Source: Akkermansia muciniphila
GTDB lineage: Bacteria; Verrucomicrobiota; Verrucomicrobiia; Limisphaerales; SIAT01
Direction of reading: 5' to 3'
Length of the DNA: 33,166 nt
NCBI GenBank assembly: GCA_945860945.1
Contig: CAMASG010000026.1
Location: 1 to 33,166 of the forward strand
How positions within the stretch are numbered: position 1 is the first letter of the stretch; the number at the start of each line of letters is the position of its first letter. The notes beneath the pieces are model-generated. The model ran no database searches, was not told the origin of the DNA, and was given only the letters and a program-made list of their open reading frames with translations. A program made the position numbers and the translations under genes. Shown in pieces: positions 19,894 through 31,517 of the stretch.

Positions 19894-21249
19894 ATGAACC
19901 GATTAATCGCCCCGAGCCTCTTTTGTGACCGCGTGCAGCGCCGGGATTTCCTGCGCGTGGGTGTCGCCGGACTTTTCGGCATGAACCTCGCCGTGCCCGC
20001 ATTGCTTCGCCAGCAAGCGCTCGCTGCGAATGCCCCGACGCCGCTCGCCGGCAAGTCCGAGATGTCCTTCATCTACGTCTTTCTCAAAGGCGGGATGAGC
20101 ACCATCGACACCTTTGACCTGAAGCCCGACGCGCCGGAGAACATCCGCGGCGAGTTCCAGCCGATGAACACGAACGTGCCCGGCATCCAGATTTGCGAGT
20201 ACCTGCCGCGGATCGCCCGGCAGATGGACAAGTTCTCGCTCATCCGCTCCTTCACCCACCGTAATGCCAACCACGGCGAGGCCGACCACTACATGCTCAC
20301 CGGCTATCATCCGGTGGCTGGCTTCAATGGCGGGATCAAGCCGAACAATCAGCAACCCTCGTTCGGTTCGGCCATCGCCCAAAAGCTCGGCCCGCGGGGT
20401 TCGGTGCCACCGTATGTCTGTCTGCCGACGATGCACCCCAGCGGCGGCGGAGCTTATCTCGGTCCGTCGGCGGTACCGTTCGTCATCGATGCCGACCCGA
20501 GCTCGCCCGGATTCTCCGTCCCCGACCTCGCCCCGCCGATGTTGCTCGACCCCGCGCGACTCGCCGCGCGACGTGAGATTCTTGGTCAAGTGGATCGCTT
20601 CCAGAAATCCGCCGAGGCGAATGCCAACGCGGGCGCGAAACAGATGAGCTCCTTTTCGCAACGCGCGATTGACCTGATGACGTCGCCGGAAGCCAAGCGT
20701 GCCTTCAACATTCAAGAAGAGTCCGAGAAACTGCGCGACGAGTACGGCCGCAACACTCTCGGCCAATCCTGTCTGATGGCCCGCCGCCTCGTGGAGGCCG
20801 GTGTGCGCTGCGTGACCGTCGAGCATTCCAACTGGGACACGCACGACCGGAACTTTGGTGCGCTGAAGGATCAGTTGATGCCGAAGTTCGACCTCGCGAT
20901 GGCCGCCCTCTTCCGCGACCTCGCCGATCGCGGCCTGCTGCAACGCACTCTCGTGGTGGTCACGGGCGAATTCGGCCGCACGCCGCAGATTAACAAGGAC
21001 GCCGGACGCGACCATTGGAGCCGTTGCTTCACCGTCGCCCTCGGTGGCGGTGGCATTCAAGGCGGACGCGTGCTCGGCACGAGCGACCGCTGGGCGCAGG
21101 ACCCCGCCGACCGCCCCTGTGGTCCGGAAGATCTCGCTGCGACGACCTACCATCTACTCGGCATGAATCCGCAGGACGAACTGCACACGCCCGAGGGTCG
21201 GCCCATCGCGCTCACGAACAACGGGCGCATCATCCGCGAACTGCTCTGA
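19894..21249 (+). CDS. Tat-exported DUF1501 protein, copy 2
   Basis: A DUF1501 protein (451 residues from this start) with twin arginines in VQRRDFLRVG (RR at 16-17) and a hydrophobic stretch after them. Likely metal-binding segments are FLKGGMSTIDTFD, HSNWDTHDRN and GEFGRTPQINKDAGRDHW, each more canonical than in copy 1. The open frame starts at ATG 19846, one base after the previous stop, which would add 16 residues. I prefer ATG 19894 because GGAG lies just upstream and the Tat n-region has a more usual length. It is fourth in the operon. Function is unproven; sulfatase- or phosphatase-like chemistry is possible from the fold. Confidence 0.88.
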   Translation: MNRLIAPSLFCDRVQRRDFLRVGVAGLFGMNLAVPALLRQQALAANAPTPLAGKSEMSFIYVFLKGGMSTIDTFDLKPDAPENIRGEFQPMNTNVPGIQICEYLPRIARQMDKFSLIRSFTHRNANHGEADHYMLTGYHPVAGFNGGIKPNNQQPSFGSAIAQKLGPRGSVPPYVCLPTMHPSGGGAYLGPSAVPFVIDADPSSPGFSVPDLAPPMLLDPARLAARREILGQVDRFQKSAEANANAGAKQMSSFSQRAIDLMTSPEAKRAFNIQEESEKLRDEYGRNTLGQSCLMARRLVEAGVRCVTVEHSNWDTHDRNFGALKDQLMPKFDLAMAALFRDLADRGLLQRTLVVVTGEFGRTPQINKDAGRDHWSRCFTVALGGGGIQGGRVLGTSDRWAQDPADRPCGPEDLAATTYHLLGMNPQDELHTPEGRPIALTNNGRIIRELL

Positions 21250-21254
21250 TTGCT

Positions 21255-23645
21255 GTGAGCTTTCGTATCCTCTTCGCACTCATCTTCTGCACCGCCCTCA
21301 TCGCACGCGGTGAACCGCCGAGCGTTTCCTACATCTTCCCCGCCGGCGGCCAGCGTGGCTCCACCGTGGATTTCAAAGTCGGCGGGCACTACCTCCATGG
21401 CACGGCTCGCTTCCAAATGCTCGGCTCCGGCGTGATTGCCGGCGACACCGTCCGTGAAACGAACACGGTTTGGTTCGAAGGTCCGGTCATCCCGCAACCC
21501 GCCTCGCAGCAGGCTGAAAATTACCCGCGCGACCACGCCGGTCAGGTGAAGATCGCGAGCGACGCGCTCGTTGGCACACGCCACTGGCGCGTCTGGACTT
21601 CACAGGGCGCGACGCCGGCGATGAAGTTCGTCATCGGTGATTTCCCTGAAATCGTCGAGAAAGAGACGGACGGCGCGCCGATCCCCGTCGAGGTCACCCT
21701 GCCCATCACCATCAACGGCCGCATCTTCCCGCGCGAGGACGTGGATATCTGGGCCTTCCACGCCAAAGCCGGCGAAACGATCTCCTGCGAAGTCGTGGCG
21801 AAAGAGCTCGGCTCGCCGTTGGAAGCGCGGCTCGGCGTGACCGATTCCGCCGGTCGCGAGATACCCGTGCAAACAAACCGGCGCGGCGCCGATCCCAGTA
21901 TCCACTTCGAATGCGTCCGCGACGGACTTCACCAAGTGCGAATCCACGATGTGAATTCCCTCGGGTTGCAGCACTACATCTATCGCCTCACGCTCCGGCG
22001 CGGACCGTGTGTCACCGCTCATTTCCCGCTCGGCGGACAACGCGGCAAACCGCTCCAACTCGAGCTCACCGGTCGCGCCTTGCCTGTAAAAACCACTTCA
22101 ATCGCTCTCCCTGCGGATGGCGATTCCGTACAGCTTCATCCTCTCAACCTTTCCGGACAAAACGCCGGCCACATCAAGCTGCACACCGACGTGTTGCCGG
22201 AGCATCTCGAAGCCGCTTCCGCGAACGCTACTAAACCGCCGCACGTATTGCCCGCCATCTTCAACGGCCGAATCAGCACGCCCGGCGATGTGGACGAATG
22301 GGCCTTCACCGCGAAACAAAACGAGACGATTCAATTCGATCTGCTCGCGGCTCGACTCGGCAGCCCGCTTGATTCCATCCTCACCATTCATGATCAAATC
22401 GGAAAAGAACTGGCGCGCAACGACGATTCCGCAGCCGGCCTGACCGATTCGCAACTGACTTTCAAAACGCCTGCTGACGGCATTTACATCGCACGTGTCA
22501 CCGAGCGATTCCGGTCACGCGGCGGACCTCAATTCGCCTATCGCCTGCGCGCCGCCGCCGCAGCGGCCGCACCGGATTTTCGCCTCACTTTCACCGTCGA
22601 TGCTGTGACAGTGATTCGCGGTGTGCAGCAGAAAGCCGGCGCGAAACCCACACGCAATGCCCCACGCGCCACGCTGCGCGTGAATGTGGAACGAATGGGC
22701 GGATTCGACGGCGCGATTGAATTGGAGGCTCTCGGATTGCCGGTCGGCGTGACTGCGACCAACACACTCATCGCTGCGAAAGCCGCAGGAGTGGATCTTC
22801 AATTCCTCACAACGGAGACGACGAAGATTGCCGCAGGTACGCTGGCCATCCGCGGTCGCGCGACGATTGCGGATCAAAGCACACTCCGTGCGGCGAAGTT
22901 GGACGCACCTTTCGCCACCGCAGTCCCCGACAGCGTGTTGTTGGCCGTGGCGCTTCCCACGCCTTTCCGTCACACCGGCGATTATTTGCTGGCGAATCAC
23001 CCGCGTGGCGCCGTGTATCGACGGACATACCAACTCGAACGCAACGGTTTCACCGGTCCGCTCACCGCGCGATTGGCCGACACGCAAGGCCGCCATCTTC
23101 AAGGTGCGCGCGCTTCCGCCATCAACATCCCCACCAGCGCGGAAAAATTCGAGTTCCCCATCACGCTCCCGCCGTGGATGGAGGTGGGGCGCACCAGTCG
23201 CTCGCAGTTGATGACGATGGGAATCTTCATCGACCACGATGGAACGCAGCACATCATCAGCTACACTTCGAACGAGCAAAACGACCAGATGATTTCGGTG
23301 ATGAGCTCGAACCTGTTGCATATTGAAACTGAAGTCGCGACCGTGCCGGCCACGCCCAACAGCAAAACTGCTCTTCGCATCGTGGTGCGACGCGACCGCA
23401 CACTTGAAAACCAACCCGTGAGAATCGAGCTGATACTTCCAGAACACTTGAAGAGTCTGCAGGCTCGCTCGCTCGAATTAGCTGCGAAGGAAAGCTCCGG
23501 CGAGCTGCAATTGGAATTCTCGAAAGACCTCGGTCCACTCGCAATGCCGGTGATGATTCGAGCCACGACCACGGGCCCCGGTGATCCGCACCACGCGGAA
23601 ACTAAGTTGGAGTTGGTGCCGGCGAACGTCATCGGCGGCCGCTGA
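21255..23645 (+). CDS. Exported PPC-domain protein (two pre-peptidase C-terminal domains)
   Basis: A 796-residue secreted protein, last in the operon. A signal peptide (SFRILFALIFCTALIARG) follows the GTG at 21255, which lies 5 nt after the stop of the DUF1501 gene. The frame is open further upstream but that part is a shadow of the previous gene. Two PPC-type beta-sandwich domains are visible, at about 150-248 (INGRIFPREDVDIWAFHAKA) and 335-432 (FNGRISTPGDVDEWAFTAKQ), separated by an Ig-like segment starting near PLGGQRGKPLQLELTG. An alanine run (433-439) links to a C-terminal beta-rich region. No protease domain is present, although PPC domains often accompany peptidases. Proteins of this type commonly accompany DUF1549/DUF1501 pairs. 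Confidence 0.82.
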   Translation: MSFRILFALIFCTALIARGEPPSVSYIFPAGGQRGSTVDFKVGGHYLHGTARFQMLGSGVIAGDTVRETNTVWFEGPVIPQPASQQAENYPRDHAGQVKIASDALVGTRHWRVWTSQGATPAMKFVIGDFPEIVEKETDGAPIPVEVTLPITINGRIFPREDVDIWAFHAKAGETISCEVVAKELGSPLEARLGVTDSAGREIPVQTNRRGADPSIHFECVRDGLHQVRIHDVNSLGLQHYIYRLTLRRGPCVTAHFPLGGQRGKPLQLELTGRALPVKTTSIALPADGDSVQLHPLNLSGQNAGHIKLHTDVLPEHLEAASANATKPPHVLPAIFNGRISTPGDVDEWAFTAKQNETIQFDLLAARLGSPLDSILTIHDQIGKELARNDDSAAGLTDSQLTFKTPADGIYIARVTERFRSRGGPQFAYRLRAAAAAAAPDFRLTFTVDAVTVIRGVQQKAGAKPTRNAPRATLRVNVERMGGFDGAIELEALGLPVGVTATNTLIAAKAAGVDLQFLTTETTKIAAGTLAIRGRATIADQSTLRAAKLDAPFATAVPDSVLLAVALPTPFRHTGDYLLANHPRGAVYRRTYQLERNGFTGPLTARLADTQGRHLQGARASAINIPTSAEKFEFPITLPPWMEVGRTSRSQLMTMGIFIDHDGTQHIISYTSNEQNDQMISVMSSNLLHIETEVATVPATPNSKTALRIVVRRDRTLENQPVRIELILPEHLKSLQARSLELAAKESSGELQLEFSKDLGPLAMPVMIRATTTGPGDPHHAETKLELVPANVIGGR

Positions 23646-23648
23646 AAA

Positions 23649-24599
23649 TCAGCCGAGCCGCTGCGCCGGTTGAAGCGGGAAGCCGGCAAGAAACTCCGCA
23701 GCAGTCACTCTTCGCGCGCCTTCGCGCTGCACCTCCAGCAATCGCAACGCGCCGTCACCACAGCCAACCACGATTCCGCTCTTGTCCGCTGCGAGGATTT
23801 CACCCGACTGCCCCGCAGCCTGCACGAGCTCCATCCGTGAGACTTTGAGTAGACGGTTTTTGTCTGCGCCCGGCAGAAACGTGTAGCTACCAGGCCACGG
23901 CGTGAAGGCGCGGTGATGATTCCAAAGCACACGAGCAGGCTGGGTCCAATTGAGGCTTCCATCCTCTTTTGTAATCTTGCGTGCGTAACTCGCGCCTTCG
24001 GTTGGTTGCGGACGCGGCACAAGACGGCCGGTGCTGTAATCGGGAATGATTCGAGTGAGAAGCGTCGCACCGAGTTGAGCGAGACGGTCGTGCAACCCCG
24101 GCGCGTCGTCGGTTGCGGAAATCGGTGTCGTCTCAATGGCGAGAATAGGACCGGTATCGAGGCCCGCGTCCATCTTCATGATTGTCACGCCGGTCTCGGC
24201 GTCGCCATTGGCGATGGCCCATTGAATCGGCGCAGCACCACGATGCTTCGGCAGGATTGATGTGTGAACATTCAGACAACCGTGGCGGGGCAAATCGAGA
24301 ATGGTCGGCGGCAGAATCTGGCCGTAGGCGACGACGACGATGAGATCGGGTGCCAGCGCGCGCAACTCGGCGAGAAACGGTTCACTCCGCGCGCGGTCCG
24401 GTTGGAGGACGGGAAGACCAAGCTCGAGGGCAGTCTGTTTGACGAACGACGGCTGCAACTTCAAGTCACGGCCTTTTGGCCGATCAGGTTGCGTCACGAC
24501 CGCGACCACTTCCGCATCAAGACTTACCCGCTCGTTCACAAGCATGCGCAAGCTCGCGCAGGCCAGTTCGGCGGTGCCCATGAAAACGATGCGCATCAT
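23649..24599 (-). CDS. fmt: Methionyl-tRNA formyltransferase
   Basis: Fmt formylates initiator Met-tRNA using 10-formyltetrahydrofolate. At 316 residues it has the usual length. The catalytic domain is clear: MRIVFMGT at the start, then VVAYGQILPPTILDLPRHG, then CLNVHTSILPKHRGAAPIQW carrying the conserved Asn and His of the SLLP-type loop, and GVTIMKMDAGLDTGPIL with the catalytic Asp. The C-terminal tRNA-binding domain follows (about 205-316). Two ATGs are adjacent; the second (24596) gives the family start. It is last in the minus-strand operon after the adenylate-kinase-like gene (42-nt gap) and converges with the PPC gene with only 3 nt between stops and no visible terminator. Confidence 0.96.
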   Translation of the reverse strand: MMRIVFMGTAELACASLRMLVNERVSLDAEVVAVVTQPDRPKGRDLKLQPSFVKQTALELGLPVLQPDRARSEPFLAELRALAPDLIVVVAYGQILPPTILDLPRHGCLNVHTSILPKHRGAAPIQWAIANGDAETGVTIMKMDAGLDTGPILAIETTPISATDDAPGLHDRLAQLGATLLTRIIPDYSTGRLVPRPQPTEGASYARKITKEDGSLNWTQPARVLWNHHRAFTPWPGSYTFLPGADKNRLLKVSRMELVQAAGQSGEILAADKSGIVVGCGDGALRLLEVQREGARRVTAAEFLAGFPLQPAQRLG

Positions 24600-24641
24600 T
24601 CGGGGAATGAAAACCGAGACAGGTCGCGCGGCGCGTGAACG

Positions 24642-25223
24642 CTACACGGTCACCACGATATCGAGAATGTTCGTGAGCACGTTCACCGGTTCCTGTGTCG
24701 AGTCGATGGCGTGAACCAATTTCGCATCGTAGCAGTCGAGCACGGGCTTGGTCTCCCGCTCGTAGGTCACGAATCGCTTCTCGATCACATCAAGATTGGC
24801 GTCGTCGAGGCGGTTCTCGCGCAGCGCTCGGCGCTGGAGGCGCTCGATCATCTTGACCGTGTCCGCGCAGGCGAGGTTGAAGACGGCGCGCACGTCGATG
24901 AACTCCTTGAGAATCTCGACTTGGCGCGGATTACGCGGGATGCCATCGAGCACAAGCGTGTCGGTAGCGGGAAGAAAACTGCCGTCCACTTCAGCGGCCT
25001 TGATCGTCTTCCTCCACAGCTCAATGGTCGGCTCGTCGGGCACAAGTTGGCCACGGCTGGAGTAGTCGATGAAGGTGCGACCAATCGGATCGTGGATGCG
25101 CAGGTTGCGAAAGGCGTCGCCACAGGCGAAGTAGAAGAAGCTCGGAATCTTGCCGATGATGCGACCCTGCGTTCCCTTTCCGGAACCGGGCGCGCCGAAG
25201 AGGAGAATGGTGCGGTATTTCAT
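24642..25223 (-). CDS. Adenylate-kinase-like nucleoside monophosphate kinase lacking the LID domain
   Basis: A 193-residue P-loop kinase. The P-loop is GAPGSGKGT (10-18). The NMP-binding part shows CGDAFRNL (34-41) and SSRGQLVPDE (55-64), and the substrate-specificity loop reads LDGIPRNPRQ (92-101) where adenylate kinases usually have DGFPRT. Between RRALRENRLDDAN (131-143) and the following helix there is no room for the zinc or LID insertion found in long bacterial Adk, so this is a short-form enzyme. The ATG overlaps the stop of the upstream hypothetical gene (ATGA). It is probably an AMP or UMP/CMP kinase; whether it is the cell's main adenylate kinase cannot be judged from here. Confidence 0.82.
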   Translation of the reverse strand: MKYRTILLFGAPGSGKGTQGRIIGKIPSFFYFACGDAFRNLRIHDPIGRTFIDYSSRGQLVPDEPTIELWRKTIKAAEVDGSFLPATDTLVLDGIPRNPRQVEILKEFIDVRAVFNLACADTVKMIERLQRRALRENRLDDANLDVIEKRFVTYERETKPVLDCYDAKLVHAIDSTQEPVNVLTNILDIVVTV

Positions 25224-26194
25224 GTTTCTTCAGGCACCCAGCGGCGAATTTCTAGTTCCTGAATCTGAAAATAGGAAACCTCCCGATGATCCCAAACATT
25301 CTCGACGGGCGTTTTGACGGTCATGGATTCCTGCGTGATCTTGGTGATGTTCTGCGTCCAAAACTCGCCATCTGCGGTACGAACGGCTAGCCAGAGATTT
25401 TTGTAATCGCCCGTCGGCACCATCTTCATGAAACCGGCGAGCTTCGTTTCGATGAAACGTTTATTGATCGTTACCTCACCCGGTCGGTAAAAGACTGAAT
25501 CGGGATTCTGGGGAGCAGCCGTAGCGACTGCTTGTTTCTGACCGCCCACCTCGCGCAACGGCTCCTCCGCAGTGGGCACGGATTTGGATGAACCCTCCTT
25601 CGCCGCCGGCATGCAGAGAAATACCAGCGGCCCGATGATCGGCACCACACTCACACCCATCACCAGAGCCAGCGGACGGTGTTTGTATATGGCGATTTCA
25701 AACGCCGCAAAAAAGTTCGCCGCCAACACAATCAGCACAGCAAGAACCCCCATGGAACTGGACATCGCGGCGAAGAACGAGGGGTCCGCCAGAGGACGCT
25801 CGAATCCCTCCACTTTCGTCAACGGCGGCCGCGGCGCCTTGATCACTTCCGGCACCACCGGCAACGGCAGTTCCATCTCATTCGTCGCACCGGGGTTCGG
25901 CAGCGGTTCGACTCGGATGAGGCTCTTGATGAGAAATTTCGTCTGCGCCGTGACACGTGTGTTGGTTACGAACTCCGCATCGAACTTCTTCAGCGCTTCC
26001 TGGCTGAACTTGTTCCAAGCCGTGCGGTTGGAAATGTTGCCATCCGCCAACGCGAGCACCACGCCGGCGTCACTCGCCGAAACCACCCGTTCGCCAGACA
26101 ACACCGTCCCATCCACCAGCTTGTAATCAGTGGCCTGCAACGCGATACACGTTACGAGAAGGAAAAGTAGATTTTGAAAAAAACCACGGCGCAT
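25220..26194 (-). CDS. Membrane-anchored hypothetical protein with N-terminal SHD1-like segment
   Basis: I do not recognise this 324-residue protein as a named family. A signal peptide (MRRGFFQNLLFLLVTCIALQA) is followed by a small beta-rich segment (YKLVDGTVLSGERVVSASDAGVV) ending in an AWNKFSQEALKKF motif, like the Sla1-homology-1-type modules common in planctomycetes and Verrucomicrobia. The middle has two membrane helices (about 147-170 and 177-200, LALVMGVSVVPIIGPLVFL). The C-terminus holds a globular soluble part containing ITKITQESMTVKTP. The frame is open 32 codons upstream, but the ATG at 26194 gives the signal peptide. It lies 50 nt after nnr and overlaps the kinase gene by four bases. 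Confidence 0.7.
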   Translation of the reverse strand: MRRGFFQNLLFLLVTCIALQATDYKLVDGTVLSGERVVSASDAGVVLALADGNISNRTAWNKFSQEALKKFDAEFVTNTRVTAQTKFLIKSLIRVEPLPNPGATNEMELPLPVVPEVIKAPRPPLTKVEGFERPLADPSFFAAMSSSMGVLAVLIVLAANFFAAFEIAIYKHRPLALVMGVSVVPIIGPLVFLCMPAAKEGSSKSVPTAEEPLREVGGQKQAVATAAPQNPDSVFYRPGEVTINKRFIETKLAGFMKMVPTGDYKNLWLAVRTADGEFWTQNITKITQESMTVKTPVENVWDHREVSYFQIQELEIRRWVPEET

Positions 26195-26244
26195 TGCTGC
26201 GGACGAATAGACATCAAATCCGACGCCCCAGCAAAACAAAAAAC

Positions 26245-27660
26245 CTAGTGCGTCTCGCCCAGCGTCGTCGCCAGTTCTTCCACTCCCCACGCGCGCCGTT
26301 CACTCTCTAAACGGTCCGCTGCGGCCCCGTGCTGCCACACCGCGAAACGAATGGCCGTGAGCGGATCGGTCTGCAACCGCGGTTGGGCAAGCAACCCTGC
26401 CGCGTAGCCGGCCAGCACATCGCCGCTGCCACCTTGCGCCAAGTATGGATTGCCGGAAGGATTGATGAACAGGTCACCTTCGCTACGGCCCACAAGCGTC
26501 TGGTGACCTTTGAGAACCACCCAACAACCGCCGAACTTCCGAGATAATTCTCGCAGCGCCGCGGTGCGGTCGGCCTGCACCACGGCCGCCGTTGTGCCCA
26601 GCAATCGCCCCGCCTCGCCCGGATGCGGCGTCAACACCCGCACCGCGCCCGCGCGCGTCGTCCCCGGCGGGAGCCAGTCGAGCGCGCTCGCATCCACCAC
26701 GACTGGATTTGGCGAATGTTGCCACGTGCGAAGTACGGCTTCGCCCAAACTCGGCGGCAGGTCGTGACTCGCCAAACCCGGTCCCGCCAGCACCGCACTG
26801 AAATCCTCCGACTCCCATTCGCCCGGCAACCACGGACGCACCATCGCCGCCTGCGTTTGCGCCGCAATCGGCACGTACACATTCTCCGGGACGTGCAGCG
26901 TCACCAACCCCGACTGCGCTCGCAGCGCGCCACGCGTCGCCAGCACCGCTGCGCCATGATAGCCGAGGCTGCCCGCAATGATGCCGAGATGTCCGTAAGT
27001 CCCTTTGTGGCTCGCCACCGGTCGCGCAGGTGGAAATCCGCCGAAATCCTCCGGCAATGTCCAGTTCAACTCCGCCACGTGGGGACACTCGATCAATCCT
27101 ATTTCCGACGCGACCTCCAGTCGCCCCACGAACTTCGCCGCCACCGATCGCACCAGTCCTATCTTCGGCGCACCGAACGTCACCGTCACCACCGCACGGA
27201 TTGCTGCGCCCATCGGTTCGCCCGTGTCCGCGTTCAATCCACTCGGCACGTCCACCGCGAGCATCGGCACCTGTGAAGCGTTCACCAACTCTACCAAGTC
27301 CCGCCACGCCCCATCCAAAGGACGGTTCAAGCCGATACCGAAAAGCCCATCAATGATCAGTCCTAGGTTTTTCGTTCCAATCAATCCGCGCAACTCCACT
27401 GCGGCCGCGACCGGGTCAGTAACGTTCATCACGCGCACTCGATCTGCGGCTAATCCTTCCGCTGCGAATCGCGCGTCGTCGCCATTGTGACCTTTACCGG
27501 CGAGTACCAGCATCGGCGCTTTCGCTCCCACCAAACGCTGCGCCACCTCGGCCACGGCACGACCCGCCGCACGTATCACCGCCTCTTCGGAACGTCCGGC
27601 AGCCCAACTCGCCTGTTCCCAAGCGCGCATCTGGGCCGCGGAAATAATTGGAACTGGCAC
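26245..27660 (-). CDS. nnr: Bifunctional NAD(P)H-hydrate epimerase / ADP-dependent dehydratase
   Basis: This enzyme repairs hydrated NADH and NADPH. The N-terminal epimerase (YjeF_N) half is about residues 1-215, with AGKGHNGDDAR (54-64), DGLFGIGLNRPLDG (104-117) and AVDVPSGLNADTG (135-147). The C-terminal dehydratase half is about 220-471, with YGHLGIIAGSLGYHGAA, LTPHPGE and the nucleotide/catalytic loop NPYLAQGGSGDVLAG. The epimerase motif is normally NNGGDG; here it reads HNGDDA. The start is uncertain: there is no ATG, and GTG 27660 or TTG 27666 would both give PVPIISAAQMRAWE. I chose the GTG. It is the first gene of the nnr-hypothetical-kinase-fmt operon and is divergent from gcvP. Confidence 0.92.
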   Translation of the reverse strand: MPVPIISAAQMRAWEQASWAAGRSEEAVIRAAGRAVAEVAQRLVGAKAPMLVLAGKGHNGDDARFAAEGLAADRVRVMNVTDPVAAAVELRGLIGTKNLGLIIDGLFGIGLNRPLDGAWRDLVELVNASQVPMLAVDVPSGLNADTGEPMGAAIRAVVTVTFGAPKIGLVRSVAAKFVGRLEVASEIGLIECPHVAELNWTLPEDFGGFPPARPVASHKGTYGHLGIIAGSLGYHGAAVLATRGALRAQSGLVTLHVPENVYVPIAAQTQAAMVRPWLPGEWESEDFSAVLAGPGLASHDLPPSLGEAVLRTWQHSPNPVVVDASALDWLPPGTTRAGAVRVLTPHPGEAGRLLGTTAAVVQADRTAALRELSRKFGGCWVVLKGHQTLVGRSEGDLFINPSGNPYLAQGGSGDVLAGYAAGLLAQPRLQTDPLTAIRFAVWQHGAAADRLESERRAWGVEELATTLGETH

Positions 27661-27829
27661 ACACAAAATCTATCGGTAAAGCCCGTTTCGGGCAATGATT
27701 GCCTCGACTTGTGAATGGCAACTCAACAACATTGGCTTGCCTCGGTGCGCACGCCCTTTACCTTCTCGCGCTATGTTTGTGACCGCGCCAGATGCACCGC
27801 AGAATTCCGTGACCAAGAAAGTTGACTCG

Positions 27830-30688
<2,859 letters not shown>

Positions 30689-30728
30689 CATTGCACCGCG
30701 GTCGCAGCCGCTGCTTCACTCAACGGCA

Positions 30729-31469
30729 ATGAATCCGGAGGCTGTCATCGCGCTCACCGCGCTGATTTTCATCGCCGCCGCGCTTTACTCGACGGTCGGC
30801 CACGCGGGCGCATCCGGTTACCTCGCCGCGATGGCGATCTTCGGCCTCGCACCCGCTGTGATGAAACCGACGGCGCTGGTGTTGAACATCCTCGTCGCCA
30901 GCATCGCCACGGCGAAATTCGCCAAGGCCGGCTTCTTCTCGTGGCGAACGCTCTGGCCGTTTGCTCTCACGTCCATCCCGATGGCGGCGTTCGGCGGAAG
31001 TCTCAAGCTGGAAGATCAGGCCTACAAACGAATCGTCGGCGGGGTCCTGCTCTACTCCGCCGTGCGCCTGCTCCTAAAACCCCGACTCGTCACCGACGCC
31101 GACGTGCAGTCACCGCGACGCGCACTCTCGCTGCTGCTCGGCGCAGGCATCGGCTTCCTCTCTGGCCTCACCGGCGTGGGTGGCGGCATTTTTCTCAGCC
31201 CGTTGCTGCTCATGATGAAGTGGGAAGAAACACGCCGCGCCTCGGGCGTGGCCGCGGCGTTCATCCTCGTCAATTCCATCGCCGGCTTGCTCGGGCATGT
31301 CGCCTCGGTGCGCGAGGTGCCGCCGGCCATCTCGTGGTGGTTGCTCGCCGCCGGAGCGGGTGGCTGGATTGGCGCTGAGTTGGGCAGCCGCAAACTCGAT
31401 CAACTCGCCATCCGCCGCGTGCTCGCCGTGGTGCTGCTCGTCGCCGGTGTGAAGATGCTGCTCATCTAA
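30729..31469 (+). CDS. TSUP-family permease (TauE/SafE type)
   Basis: A 246-residue membrane protein with about eight predicted helices in two similar halves, as in the TSUP (sulfite/sulfoacetate exporter) family. The N-terminal half has STVGHAGASGYLAAMAIFGL and the C-terminal half has LSGLTGVGGGIFLSPLLLM, the repeated Gly-rich G-x-G-G-G motif of the family. Substrates of TSUP members include organosulfonates, sulfite and others; none can be assigned here. It lies 40 nt after gcvP on the same strand, so it may be co-transcribed. Confidence 0.88.
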   Translation: MNPEAVIALTALIFIAAALYSTVGHAGASGYLAAMAIFGLAPAVMKPTALVLNILVASIATAKFAKAGFFSWRTLWPFALTSIPMAAFGGSLKLEDQAYKRIVGGVLLYSAVRLLLKPRLVTDADVQSPRRALSLLLGAGIGFLSGLTGVGGGIFLSPLLLMMKWEETRRASGVAAAFILVNSIAGLLGHVASVREVPPAISWWLLAAGAGGWIGAELGSRKLDQLAIRRVLAVVLLVAGVKMLLI

Positions 31470-31517
31470 AAGAGCGCGCCGCAAAATCCTTCAAGTTCAT
31501 CGCGTCGATTGCTCGTT

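Noticed and set aside
21015-21254. N-terminal extension of the PPC-domain gene
   Set aside because: It overlaps the end of the DUF1501 gene in another frame. The signal peptide begins at GTG 21255.
22540-22570. GCC-rich run in the PPC-domain gene as a DNA repeat element
   Set aside because: It encodes an in-frame alanine linker between domains and has no wider repeat structure.
27667-27829. Glycine riboswitch upstream of gcvP
   Set aside because: No tandem glycine-aptamer motifs or long structured leader can be seen in the short divergent region.
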